DNA of 64,000 bases. Source: Peptoniphilus duerdenii ATCC BAA-1640 (GTDB taxonomy: Bacteria; Bacillota; Clostridia; Tissierellales; Peptoniphilaceae). Shown piece by piece: positions 8,610 through 17,552 of the stretch (within the stretch, counting starts at the first letter, position 1; the number at the start of each line of letters is the position of its first letter). Below the pieces are notes generated by a model. The model was not told the DNA's origin and did not search any database. It saw only the letters and a program-made list of their open reading frames with translations. Position numbers and translations under genes: made by a program. The DNA is taken from positions 1,956,695-2,020,694 of the forward strand of contig NZ_GL397071.1 in the NCBI RefSeq assembly GCF_000146345.1, in the 5' to 3' direction.

Positions 8610-10379
8610 CTATTCACCTACATTTTCATCTATTAATTTTCTATAAAATTCTTTGATTTCGTTATTTATTTCTACGATTTTTGATAGGTCGTCGTTTGGT
8701 ACGTCGTACTTCATGTTTATAACCTTGCCGTAGAGGGCGTCGTTTTTAATTTGTGAGATTGGAATCTGTTTTTCTACTGCTTCATTTCCAAGTTCAAAAA
8801 GTAGATCTATGGTCTTTAGCATTTCAAACTGTTTTTCAAGTGGCACATAGGTGTCCGTTGGGTTGAATGCGTTTTGTTGCAAGAATCCAACTTTGATTAC
8901 TCTACAGATTTCCAGCACGAGCCTTTGATCATCTGGAAGCACGTCTTCTCCAACGAGCATTACTATTTCATTTAGTTTTGCTTCTTTGTGAAGTAAGTCT
9001 AAGAATTTTGCTCTAAGTGCTGGTAGATCTCCGTCCAGGTTCATATCGTAGTAATTCTTAAGCATCTTTACATAGCCTGAGTAAGAGTTCATCCAGTTTA
9101 TGGCTGGATAGTGTCTTGAGTAAGCAAGTTCTTTATCAAGTGCCAAGAATACATTTACGAATCTCTTGGTATTTTCTGTTACTGGTTCGGAGAAGTCCCC
9201 TCCTGCAGGGCTTACTGCTCCTATAAGTGTAACTGAGCCTTCATTATTTGAAAGAGTTTCCGCGTATCCTGCCCTTTCATAGAATTCTGCAATTCTAGAT
9301 GGTAGGTAGGCTGGATATCCTTCTTCTGCTGGCATTTCTTCAAGTCTTCCTGAGATTTCACGAAGAGCTTCTGCCCATCTTGATGTGGAATCTCCCATTA
9401 GTGCAACGTGGTAGCCTTGGTCTCTGAAGTATTCTGCAATGGTTACTCCTGTGTAGATGGATGCTTCCCTCGCTGCTACCGGCATGTTGGATGTGTTTGC
9501 AATAAGGATTGTCCTATCCATTAGCGGTTTATTAGTGTGTGGGTCGATTAGTTTTGGGAAGTCTTCTAGTACTTCTGTCATTTCGTTTCCACGTTCGCCG
9601 CAGCCGATGTAGACGATGATGTCCGCGTCGCAATACTTAGCGATTTGGTGTTGGGTCATGGTCTTGCCTGTACCGAATCCGCCTGGTACTGCTGTGGTTC
9701 CTCCCTTTGCAATTGGGAAGAATACATCGAATACCCTTTGTCCAGTTACAAGTAGTCTATCGATTGGTAGTCTATTTTTAACAGGTCTTGGAATTCTAAC
9801 CGGCCATTCTTGGTACATCTTAACTCCATGTACTACGCCGTCTTCGTCTTCCACTTCCAAAAGTTCTGTTTCTATATTATATTTTCCTTCTGGAACTATT
9901 GAGGTAATCTTACCTTTTACATCTATTGGTATTAGTAGTCTATGGGTGATGATTTCAGTTTCTTTTACAGTTCCGAAAATCATTCCGCCTTCTACCGTGT
10001 CTCCTACCTTAACTTCAAATTTTACATCCCAAAGTTTTTCTTCGTCTAGGGATATAAGACCGATTCCTTCTGGCATGAAGTTGCCGTGTTCATCTTTTAT
10101 CTTTTGTAGAGGTCTTTCGATACCGTCAAACATATTTGAGATAAGTCCAGGTCCTAGCTTAACTGAAAGTGGTGCTCCAGTAGGTATTATCTTTTCATCT
10201 CTTTTAAGTCCGGAGGTTTCTTCGTAGACTTGCACGGTTCCCAAATCTTTTTCGATGGTTATGACTTCGCCGATAAGTTTCTTTTCGCCGACTACTACCA
10301 TTTCTCTCATTTTGAAATCCGCCATATTCTTTCCAACTACTACCGGACCATTTATTGATTTAATTAATCCTTCTTTCAA
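8610..10379 (-). CDS. ntpA: V-type ATP synthase catalytic subunit A
   Basis: Catalytic ATPase subunit. The P-loop GGFGTGKTMTQHQ and the following VYIGCGERGNEM segment are diagnostic, and the non-homologous insertion typical of A subunits lies between about residues 110 and 200. The length is 589 aa. Translation appears to start at a TTG (10377-10379) preceded by AGGTGAT. The gene lies 8 bp after ntpE. Whether the enzyme makes ATP or pumps ions cannot be decided from this subunit. Confidence 0.96.
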   Translation of the reverse strand: MKEGLIKSINGPVVVGKNMADFKMREMVVVGEKKLIGEVITIEKDLGTVQVYEETSGLKRDEKIIPTGAPLSVKLGPGLISNMFDGIERPLQKIKDEHGNFMPEGIGLISLDEEKLWDVKFEVKVGDTVEGGMIFGTVKETEIITHRLLIPIDVKGKITSIVPEGKYNIETELLEVEDEDGVVHGVKMYQEWPVRIPRPVKNRLPIDRLLVTGQRVFDVFFPIAKGGTTAVPGGFGTGKTMTQHQIAKYCDADIIVYIGCGERGNEMTEVLEDFPKLIDPHTNKPLMDRTILIANTSNMPVAAREASIYTGVTIAEYFRDQGYHVALMGDSTSRWAEALREISGRLEEMPAEEGYPAYLPSRIAEFYERAGYAETLSNNEGSVTLIGAVSPAGGDFSEPVTENTKRFVNVFLALDKELAYSRHYPAINWMNSYSGYVKMLKNYYDMNLDGDLPALRAKFLDLLHKEAKLNEIVMLVGEDVLPDDQRLVLEICRVIKVGFLQQNAFNPTDTYVPLEKQFEMLKTIDLLFELGNEAVEKQIPISQIKNDALYGKVINMKYDVPNDDLSKIVEINNEIKEFYRKLIDENVGE

Positions 10380-10387
10380 AATATCAC

Positions 10388-10996
10388 CTAACCTTTGAGT
10401 GCAAAGTGAAGCATCTTGCCTATTTCGTATCTATTATCTTCGAGAATTTTGTAAAGGGATTTGTCGATGCTATATGTCATTTCTTCGTCAAGAATTATAA
10501 ATCCACCGAGTTTCTTTGGATCTAGGGATACAAATTCTAGACTGATTCCCTTTTCCTTTGCCAAATTTTCCATAGATTTTTTGAGCTCTACATCCACATC
10601 TAAAACATGAACGATGTATCTGCCTTCTTGTAGATTGTCTAAAAGTTTTTTAAATCTATTTATCTGTTCATCGTTGTAGGAATCTTCCTTTACATAAGAT
10701 TTTATCTTTTCATAGACTCCATCGATTAGAAGACCTACGAGTTCATCAGCTTTTTCAAGCTTCTTGATTCTCTTCATTTCGTTAGCTTTACCAATCATCT
10801 CATACTTCTTTTCATTGGCAAGGTAGATTCTTCTATCTATGAGTTCTTTCTTCATATCTTGAAGTTCTTTTTTCTTTTTTTGTAGGGTGGATTCTATCTC
10901 TTCTTTGGTGGCTTCGATCCTCGCTTCACAATCTTTTTCTCTTTCCAAATACACGATTTTATTAAAGATCGCAATTTTATTTTCAAGTAAAATCAT
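10388..10996 (-). CDS. ntpE: V-type ATP synthase subunit E (peripheral stalk)
   Basis: Stator subunit joining the catalytic head to the membrane part. The first 100 residues are a charged coiled coil (KEEIESTLQKKKKELQDMKK); the C-terminal half is globular with segments typical of the E family (KKLGGFIILDEEMTYSIDKS). The length is 202 aa. Its position between F and A fits the role. Subunit E sequences diverge strongly, so the assignment relies on topology and order as well as similarity. Confidence 0.85.
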   Translation of the reverse strand: MILLENKIAIFNKIVYLEREKDCEARIEATKEEIESTLQKKKKELQDMKKELIDRRIYLANEKKYEMIGKANEMKRIKKLEKADELVGLLIDGVYEKIKSYVKEDSYNDEQINRFKKLLDNLQEGRYIVHVLDVDVELKKSMENLAKEKGISLEFVSLDPKKLGGFIILDEEMTYSIDKSLYKILEDNRYEIGKMLHFALKG

Positions 10997-11006
10997 ATTT
11001 CCCCCT

Positions 11007-11312
11007 TTAGAGCTTTATTCCTACGGATTCTTTGATATACCTTAGGATAAAGTCCTTGTCTTCGATTCCCTTAGGTCCAGGGATAGTTACTACAAGAGGA
11101 AGAGTTCCGCTTAATTTCTTTGCTATGACTTCTTCTTTAATTTCATTGAAGTCTCTCTCCGTTAGAATTATTATTCCAATGGAATCATCATCTTTATATT
11201 TTTTGAAATTTGTGCGTAGCTCTTCTACATCTTTGCAAAATTTGCCGTCTATTCCAGACAACCTAAGTCCTGTGGTCACATCTCTATTTCTAGAAATCAC
11301 AAGAGATTTCAT
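11007..11312 (-). CDS. ntpF: V-type ATP synthase subunit F
   Basis: Small central-stalk subunit that binds subunit D. It is 101 aa with the expected Rossmann-like start (VISRNRDVTTGLRLSGI), the IGIIILTERDFNEI strand-loop, and a PLVVTIPGPKG segment conserved in the family. The start codon overlaps the ntpK stop codon. In Enterococcus hirae nomenclature this subunit is called G. Confidence 0.88.
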   Translation of the reverse strand: MKSLVISRNRDVTTGLRLSGIDGKFCKDVEELRTNFKKYKDDDSIGIIILTERDFNEIKEEVIAKKLSGTLPLVVTIPGPKGIEDKDFILRYIKESVGIKL

Positions 11313-11731
11313 TATAGTCTACCTAGAATCATAATTGAGATGATAAGTCCGTAGATGGCGATACCTTCTGCAAGGCCTAGGAAAATCATAGTTTTACCAA
11401 GTATTTTAGAGTCTTCTGATACTGCTCCGATGGCAGATGAACCTACGTTTGCAACTGCAACGCCTGCTCCTAGGGATGCAAGTCCTGTTGAAAGTCCAGC
11501 TGCTATAAATCCAAGTCCTTGTGATGATCCGCCTTCAGTTTGTGCGCTTACAAATCCTGGTACAAGGGTGAATACTGTCATAAACATAAGTGGTAAGAAA
11601 AATACCATGTTGAATTTTAAAAACATACGAAGTTTCTTTTCATCTACAGAAGTTCCTTTGTACATGTAGTAAACTCCTGTTGCGATAGTTGAAAGCACAA
11701 ATACAAGTGCTATGATTATTATTTTTTCCAT
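11312..11731 (-). CDS. ntpK: V-type ATP synthase membrane rotor subunit K (proteolipid)
   Basis: Forms the ion-translocating ring. The 139 aa contain four predicted helices. Two N-terminal hydrophobic segments (about residues 3-25 and 42-62) precede a classical c-subunit hairpin (about 72-105 and 113-137). The ion-binding carboxylate is Glu122 in the segment LGLAEGIAIYGL. The residue after it is Gly, not Ser/Thr, and no Gln lies in the partner helix, so the hallmarks of Na+-binding rings are not obvious; I infer proton specificity with low confidence. Only the second hairpin carries a carboxylate. Confidence 0.9.
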   Translation of the reverse strand: MEKIIIIALVFVLSTIATGVYYMYKGTSVDEKKLRMFLKFNMVFFLPLMFMTVFTLVPGFVSAQTEGGSSQGLGFIAAGLSTGLASLGAGVAVANVGSSAIGAVSEDSKILGKTMIFLGLAEGIAIYGLIISIMILGRL

Positions 11732-13662
11732 TATTTATCCTCCAAACGTATTGTTGTTGGGACGAATTCATATCCGTCTCCTGTGTAATATTTACTAAAC
11801 ATTTCGTAGTATTCAAGTCTTAGACTTTGAATGAATACTATAAGTCCTTCTAGACCGATTATTATTATATTTCCTACTATAAGTGAGATGACATTCGCAC
11901 TGGTGGTGCCTATCATCTGTCCAATGGTTTTAAATGCGATAAATAGTCCGACGTGGTTTATGGCAAATGCCCCAACCCTTATGAATGAAATTATATTTGA
12001 AACTACACTAAGTATGGTTTCAAGTAGTCCAAATACAGCTCCTATATAGTATCCATCTTCTGTCTCAATCTTTTTCTTTGTTATAGCTGACATGATTACT
12101 TTTGAAAGTATCATTGCAAGTAGTGAGACTCCAATGATTGCGATACATAGTTTTGTCGGAACGATGTTTACATTTAAAACTTTTGATGCTGCTAAATTTA
12201 CAAAACTTAAGAATACGAGAAATCCTGCTAGACCTTCCTTGCCTAAGAAGGCTTCTTCATACTCTTTATTCGTTATTTTATTTATGAATCCAAGGGCATA
12301 AGATATTATTAAAAATACGATCCCCACACCTATGGCTGCTCCAAGGGTGGTGTTTATATTTTCAAATGGCCTTATTAGAATTGGCTTTATTAAGTCTTCC
12401 ATTCCAAATACGGATCCGTATAGAAGACCGAAGATTGCTGAGCTAAGTCCCAGGCGTTTTAAAAGTCCTCCAAAGCCTTTGTTCTTCTTAGATAAAAATA
12501 TTCCCCCTAAGAAAAATACTGCCCCTTGTCCAAAATCACCAAACATCGCTCCATAAAGTAGCATGTAGGTAATTGCAAATAATGGGGTCGGGTCTTTTTC
12601 CGTATAGCTTGGAACCCCATACATGTTTACTAAAAGTTCAAAGGGCTTAAAAAAATTTGAGTTTCTAAGTTTAGTCGGTGGTTTGATGCCCTGTTCTATA
12701 GGATCTTTAAAACTTATAAGTAGTCCATCGTACTTGGATAAGATCTTTTCGATGCTCTCCTTATCCCTTAGACTCACCCAACCTGATAGGTAGAAATACT
12801 TATTTGATTTTGCCATAAATCTCTTTACATCTTCTATGTTTTCTGAAATCAGCATGGAGGTTATGGCGGTTTCTACTTTTTCTCTATTGCTCTTTAAGAA
12901 ACTGTCTCTGTATTCCAGGATTTCTTTTTCTTCTTTTCTTAAAGCTTCCTTTTCAGATTCGAAATTTTCTAGGATTTCTTTTGCGGTCCCTTTGTACCTT
13001 CCTAGGATTTCTACATCTTCCCAATTTAGACTCTTTAAGATTCTGTCTATTTCCTTTTCAACTTCCTTTGGAAAGATTGCAAGATATACTTCACCTTCAT
13101 CAATGGTTGCGGTGTGAAATATCATCGCAAGAATATTTCCATAGTTTTTCTTTAATCTAAATCTAGCTTCCTTATCAAGGATTCCAAACCTTACCTTAAA
13201 ATATTTTAAATCTGAAAGTTTGGATAGATCTATGTTTACATTTTTAAAATAGTCGTAGTTTTCTTCTATTCCATCTATGACTTTCAAATCCTCTCTGATT
13301 TCTTTTAATCTTTTGGATTTGTACTTGATTTCATCATAGAAGGCTTCGTAGTCCACTCCCATATCTATCCTGTCGTAGTCAACCTTTAGATCCTTTATAC
13401 CAAAGAACTCTTCCATCTCTTTTGCCTTTTCTATGGTTACATTTAGCATTGAGTCCCTTTCAAAAGGCGCTATATGATTTAGTTCTATAGCTCGCTCTAG
13501 GTTGTTTTCATTTTCAAGATTGAAAGTAAAGGCGTTGTTGTCGATTTGATTTTGTGAGTTTATGATGCTTACTGCACCAGTCTTTAGAATATCTACGACC
13601 ACACTCTCCATTACTTCCAGTGGAGCGACCACATTCATTATTCTCATTTTTTCTACAGCCAA
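11731..13662 (-). CDS. ntpI: V-type ATP synthase subunit I (a-subunit homologue)
   Basis: Stator membrane subunit forming the ion half-channels. Residues 1 to about 330 are a hydrophilic, coiled-coil-rich cytoplasmic arm; from about 360 on there are several membrane helices with the typical segments GAMFGDFGQGAVFFLGG and SFIRVGAFAINHVGL, the latter containing the functionally important arginine region. The 643-aa length is normal. The likely start is a TTG (13660-13662), with GGAAGTG upstream, inside the end of ntpC; the next ATG at 13647 lacks a good ribosome binding site. Confidence 0.93.
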   Translation of the reverse strand: MAVEKMRIMNVVAPLEVMESVVVDILKTGAVSIINSQNQIDNNAFTFNLENENNLERAIELNHIAPFERDSMLNVTIEKAKEMEEFFGIKDLKVDYDRIDMGVDYEAFYDEIKYKSKRLKEIREDLKVIDGIEENYDYFKNVNIDLSKLSDLKYFKVRFGILDKEARFRLKKNYGNILAMIFHTATIDEGEVYLAIFPKEVEKEIDRILKSLNWEDVEILGRYKGTAKEILENFESEKEALRKEEKEILEYRDSFLKSNREKVETAITSMLISENIEDVKRFMAKSNKYFYLSGWVSLRDKESIEKILSKYDGLLISFKDPIEQGIKPPTKLRNSNFFKPFELLVNMYGVPSYTEKDPTPLFAITYMLLYGAMFGDFGQGAVFFLGGIFLSKKNKGFGGLLKRLGLSSAIFGLLYGSVFGMEDLIKPILIRPFENINTTLGAAIGVGIVFLIISYALGFINKITNKEYEEAFLGKEGLAGFLVFLSFVNLAASKVLNVNIVPTKLCIAIIGVSLLAMILSKVIMSAITKKKIETEDGYYIGAVFGLLETILSVVSNIISFIRVGAFAINHVGLFIAFKTIGQMIGTTSANVISLIVGNIIIIGLEGLIVFIQSLRLEYYEMFSKYYTGDGYEFVPTTIRLEDK

Positions 13663-14684
13663 GTCAATTCACTTCCTTTATAGCTTCTTACCAAGTAGTT
13701 TAGAGTTTCTCCTGGAGATAGATTAAATCTAGTTGCCTCCATAATTCCTCTTATATCTTTAACTTCAAAGTCCAGGATGTACATAAATGCTGCGAACTTT
13801 GAAAAATCAAAGAAGTCTCTCTTAAATACCTCTCTACATGTGTAGTAGAGAAATCTTGAACTTCTTCTGTCCAGGTAGATATCCTGAGATTCACCCTGGA
13901 ATAGAAATTCATAATGGGAATTTAAAATATATGGAACAAACTCTTTTTCTATATCCATGTATACCATTTCTCTAAGTCTATCGAAGTTAAAAACTTTTCC
14001 TCCGATTACCGCAAAATTTAATAGTTCCTCAGGCATTAGCCCATAGTACTTAATTCCACGATATATCCAAGTTATATTTAAGAGATCGATCTTAACTCCT
14101 AGAACTTCATCCACCTTTTGTTTCTCAGCTTTTGAAAATGTATTTGAAATTTCAACTAGCTGTTGATAGTAGAGCTTGTCCAGGTTCATCTCCATATAAA
14201 AAAGCACTACATCCTCCGCATCGTCTACGTATTGGCGCAGAACTTTGTAGTACTTGGTGCCTTTTAGCTTTTCAACAAAAGTCTTTATCGTGTCATTTTC
14301 TTCTATTAAATTATCGGAATTTAGAACTATCAGTCTATCTTTTAAACTTCTTCTGCCATCCTTTGTCTTTAAATACCTAAGGACTCTTTTTATATCATCT
14401 ATTTCAAATTCAGAAATAGCTGCATTTACAAAGTTTAAGTAATTTCCTTTGTAGTAATGTCTTAGCTTAGTCAAAAGATCTAGCTTGTAAAGATCCAGCT
14501 TTCTTTCTGCTTCGTAGGAATCTTCATATCCGTCGAAGTAGGAGGATAGCTTTGTGTTTTCTTTTAGATAGGTGATTATTTCAGAAACGGTTTGAAATCT
14601 AGACATGCTTATATAGTCCCTATCAGTTAAAAATTCAGAAGTCATCTTGCTCATTTTAGCTGATACTGCATTGAAATCTCCCAT
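13653..14684 (-). CDS. ntpC: V-type ATP synthase subunit C
   Basis: Funnel-shaped subunit linking the rotor ring to the central shaft. It is 343 aa and almost entirely helical. The N-terminal region (NAVSAKMSKMTSEFLTDRDY) and the C-terminal FEVKDIRGIMEATRFNLSP segment fit the family. It follows the small coiled-coil gene by 2 bp and overlaps ntpI by 10 bp. Confidence 0.88.
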   Translation of the reverse strand: MGDFNAVSAKMSKMTSEFLTDRDYISMSRFQTVSEIITYLKENTKLSSYFDGYEDSYEAERKLDLYKLDLLTKLRHYYKGNYLNFVNAAISEFEIDDIKRVLRYLKTKDGRRSLKDRLIVLNSDNLIEENDTIKTFVEKLKGTKYYKVLRQYVDDAEDVVLFYMEMNLDKLYYQQLVEISNTFSKAEKQKVDEVLGVKIDLLNITWIYRGIKYYGLMPEELLNFAVIGGKVFNFDRLREMVYMDIEKEFVPYILNSHYEFLFQGESQDIYLDRRSSRFLYYTCREVFKRDFFDFSKFAAFMYILDFEVKDIRGIMEATRFNLSPGETLNYLVRSYKGSELTWL

Positions 14685-14686
14685 TT

Positions 14687-15001
14687 CTATCCCTTCAATA
14701 TAAATTTTTTAAATGCTTCTTCTACCAGTTCATCTTTTTGAAGTTTAAAATTTTCATCAATCTTTGAAAGTTCATTTTGAATTTCGTCTTTTCTCTTCTT
14801 TACTTCTTCTTCAGCAGATGCCATGATTTCAGAAAATTTAAGAGAAGCTTCATCTTTTGCTTCCTTTGTAACTTCACTTTCCATTTGAGAGAGTTTCTTT
14901 TGAAGATCTTCTTTCATGGAATTTATCTTTGCGTCGGTTTCTTCCATGACATTCTTGGTTCTCTCTTCTATGTCTAAGATGCTGTTAATAGTATCTTTCA
15001 T
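14687..15001 (-). CDS. ntpH: V-type ATP synthase subunit H/G-like coiled-coil protein
   Basis: A 104-aa highly charged protein predicted to be one continuous coiled coil, matching the second peripheral-stalk component (H in A-type ATPases, G in eukaryotic V-ATPases) that pairs with subunit E. It is the first gene of the operon. A purine-rich AAAGAGGG site lies before the ATG. Sequence conservation in this family is low, so the assignment depends on size, coiled-coil nature and location. Confidence 0.75.
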   Translation of the reverse strand: MKDTINSILDIEERTKNVMEETDAKINSMKEDLQKKLSQMESEVTKEAKDEASLKFSEIMASAEEEVKKRKDEIQNELSKIDENFKLQKDELVEEAFKKFILKG

Positions 15002-15023
15002 GCCATTCCCTCTTTCCTATAAT

Positions 15024-15052
15024 AATATACTCCTAAAAAATAATATATACAA
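15024..15052 (-). promoter_or_regulatory. predicted promoter of the V-ATPase operon
   Basis: TTGTAT (15047-15052) and TATATT (15024-15029) on the minus strand are 17 nt apart, about 23 bp upstream of the first gene. A 6-bp inverted repeat TTACTG/CAGTAA (15061-15079) lies just upstream and could be an operator. Confidence 0.55.
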
Positions 15053-15140
15053 GGAATATCTTACTGTAATTTTCAGTAATACTATATTTTTATTGTACCC
15101 ATTTTTTTATTTTATTAGTAACAAGTATTAAAATTAAATT

Positions 15141-15167
15141 AAAAAAGAGTTCGTCGCCGAACTCTTT
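15141..15167 (-). terminator. intrinsic terminator of ppsA
   Basis: A 10-bp perfect stem (AAAGAGTTCG/CGAACTCTTT) closed by a four-base GCGA loop on the minus strand is followed by T residues, 10 bp after the ppsA stop codon. Confidence 0.85.
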
Positions 15168-15177
15168 AACTTTTTTA

Positions 15178-17502
15178 TTATAGTGATCTTATTTTGTTTA
15201 AAATAAGTTTTTGTTCTACTGAGGCTATTAGTCTTCTTGTGTATTCAACCGTATCTGGGTTTACAGAGATAGATGTGATTCCACATTCCACTAAGAATTC
15301 TGCAAGTTCCGGATATTGAGATGGACCTTGTCCACAGATTGAGCAGGTCTTGCCTTTTTTGTTGCAAGCTTCAATAAGTGTCTTAAGGGCTGCCTTTACA
15401 GATGGATTTCTTTCATCGAAGTAACCCATATTATTTAGTACTCCGTTGTCCCTGTCTGCTCCCATTATAAGTTGAGTTAAGTCATTTGATCCTATTGAGA
15501 ATCCGTCTACTAATTCTGCAAATTCTTCTGCTCTAAATACTACTGCAGGTACTTCTGCCATGATCCAAATCTTAAGTCCATCTGATTGTCTTAGTCCTTC
15601 TTCAGCCATGATTGCTTTAACTGTTCTAAGTTCATCTGGAGTTCTTACGAATGGAAGCATAACTATTACATTGTGTAGTCCGTATTCTTCACGCACTCTC
15701 TTTATAGCTTTACATTCTAGTCTAAATCCTTCTTCGTATTCTGGAGAAATATATCTGGATACTCCTCTCCAACCAATCATAGGATTTTGTTCTATCGGTT
15801 CTACTTCGTCTCCGCCTTTTAATCCTCTGAATTCGTTGGTCCTGAAGTCGCTCATTCTAACTACCACATTTCTTGGGAAGATAGCTGTTGCTACTTTTGA
15901 AATTCCTTCAGAAAGTTTGTCTATCATAAGATTTCCACGACCAGTTTTGAGTAGGTACATTGGATGTTCACCAATCATATTTGTGAATATAAATTCAGTT
16001 CTCATTAAACCGATTCCGTCAAAGGATAGATCTTTGTACTTATTCGCAAGATCTGGTTCACCAAGGTTCATGTAAATCTTTGTTGCTGTGATTGGTGGAT
16101 TGTATGCTGTAACAGTTTGAGTTTTTTCAGTAGATTTTTCTTCTACTTTTACTTCTTCGTTTAAAACATTTCCTTTATATACTATTCCTCTAGTTGCATC
16201 GACTGTAACTTCTATTCCATCTTTAAGAACCTGTGTTGCATTCTTTGCTCCAACTATACATGGAATTTGTAGTTCACGAGATACGATTGCTGCGTGGCAA
16301 GTCCTTCCACCTTCGTCTGTAACTACTGCTCTAGCCTTCTTCATAGCTGGTACCATGTCAGGATTTGTCATTTCAGTTACAAGGATATCTCCTTCTTCAA
16401 CTTGAGAGATTTCTGTTAAATTCTTAATATTTTTAACTATTCCACGTCCGATTCCAGGGCTTGCTGGAAGTCCTTTACAAAGTGGAATTAATTTTTCTTC
16501 TTTTTCTTCTCCACCAATGGTTGTTATTGGTCTTGATTGTAGGAAGTAAAAATCTCCTGTATCTTTGTCAAACGCCCATTCAGTGTCTTGAACTGAACCG
16601 TAAATATTTTCTATTTTTAGTCCCATTTCGATGAGTTTGTTTAGTTCTTCTCTAGTTAGAGATTCAGCTTCAACTGCATCTTTTCCAAGATAGTCTTCAA
16701 CATTTACTACTTCTGTTCCAACACCAACTTCCTTCTTAACTACCATTGATAGTTTAGAAGCGACGTGTTTTTCTTTGATTTCTTTTGTTTCTTTGTCGAT
16801 TATATATTCGTCTGGAGTTACTGTTCCGCTTACCACCGCTTCACCAAGTCCCCAGGATGAGTTGATCATCATCTCATCTGTACTCTTGTTGATTGGATTT
16901 GCTGTGAACATTACACCAGCTTTTTTAGCATTTACCATCTTTTGAACTACTGCAGAAAGTAGCACGTCAAAATGATCGAAATGTTGTTTTTCTCTGTAAT
17001 AAATTGCTCTACCGGTCCATAGTGATGCCCAACACATCTTAACATGATTTACGAGTTCTTTTTCTCCTCTGATGTGTAGGTAGGTATCTTGTTGACCAGC
17101 AAAGGATGCATCTGGTAGATCTTCAGCGGTTGCTGAACTTCTAACAGCTACTTCTGGATCTGTCATATTTATAGATTTTGAAAAATCTAAATATGATTTT
17201 TTAATTTCTTCTTCAAGTTCTGGAAGTATTGGGGCTTCCATAATCTTTTGTCTAATTTCTTTAGATACGTCGTTTAGCTGTTCTACATCGTCCACATTTA
17301 GTGATTCGATTAAAAATGTAACTACTTCGTCAAGTTCAGCATAATGTATAAAATCTTTGTAGGCTCCTGCGGTTACGCAAAATCCTGGAGGAACTGGCAA
17401 TCCATTTCCAGTCATTTCGCCTAGGTTTGCTCCCTTTCCACCTACTACTGGTAGATCATCTTTTTTGATCTCGTTAAAAAATTTAATATATTTGTAAGAC
17501 AT
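15178..17502 (-). CDS. ppsA: phosphoenolpyruvate synthase
   Basis: Converts pyruvate, ATP and water into PEP, AMP and phosphate for gluconeogenesis. Domains in order: N-terminal ATP-binding domain (GGKGANLGEMT, then AVRSSATAEDLPDASFAGQ), the swivelling phosphohistidine domain (GGRTCHAAIVSREL, catalytic His near residue 420), and the C-terminal PEP/pyruvate barrel ending in GSNDLTQLIMGADRD and the CSICGQGPS cysteine motif. The length of 774 aa matches PpsA rather than pyruvate phosphate dikinase. GAGGAGG precedes the ATG. It follows the CYTH gene by 50 bp with a TATAAT-like element between them, so it may be transcribed separately. Confidence 0.93.
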   Translation of the reverse strand: MSYKYIKFFNEIKKDDLPVVGGKGANLGEMTGNGLPVPPGFCVTAGAYKDFIHYAELDEVVTFLIESLNVDDVEQLNDVSKEIRQKIMEAPILPELEEEIKKSYLDFSKSINMTDPEVAVRSSATAEDLPDASFAGQQDTYLHIRGEKELVNHVKMCWASLWTGRAIYYREKQHFDHFDVLLSAVVQKMVNAKKAGVMFTANPINKSTDEMMINSSWGLGEAVVSGTVTPDEYIIDKETKEIKEKHVASKLSMVVKKEVGVGTEVVNVEDYLGKDAVEAESLTREELNKLIEMGLKIENIYGSVQDTEWAFDKDTGDFYFLQSRPITTIGGEEKEEKLIPLCKGLPASPGIGRGIVKNIKNLTEISQVEEGDILVTEMTNPDMVPAMKKARAVVTDEGGRTCHAAIVSRELQIPCIVGAKNATQVLKDGIEVTVDATRGIVYKGNVLNEEVKVEEKSTEKTQTVTAYNPPITATKIYMNLGEPDLANKYKDLSFDGIGLMRTEFIFTNMIGEHPMYLLKTGRGNLMIDKLSEGISKVATAIFPRNVVVRMSDFRTNEFRGLKGGDEVEPIEQNPMIGWRGVSRYISPEYEEGFRLECKAIKRVREEYGLHNVIVMLPFVRTPDELRTVKAIMAEEGLRQSDGLKIWIMAEVPAVVFRAEEFAELVDGFSIGSNDLTQLIMGADRDNGVLNNMGYFDERNPSVKAALKTLIEACNKKGKTCSICGQGPSQYPELAEFLVECGITSISVNPDTVEYTRRLIASVEQKLILNKIRSL

Positions 17503-17552
17503 CCTCAGCCTCCTCTTTCAATATTATTATAACACAAAAAAAATCTATTGCA

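Noticed and set aside
9616-10227. 203-codon plus-strand reading frame opposite ntpA
   Set aside because: It lies entirely antisense to a well-supported gene, is rich in Ser/Pro/Ile as expected for a mirror frame, and lacks a ribosome binding site.
15560-16075. 171-codon plus-strand frame opposite ppsA
   Set aside because: Antisense shadow of a highly conserved enzyme gene; no family resemblance.
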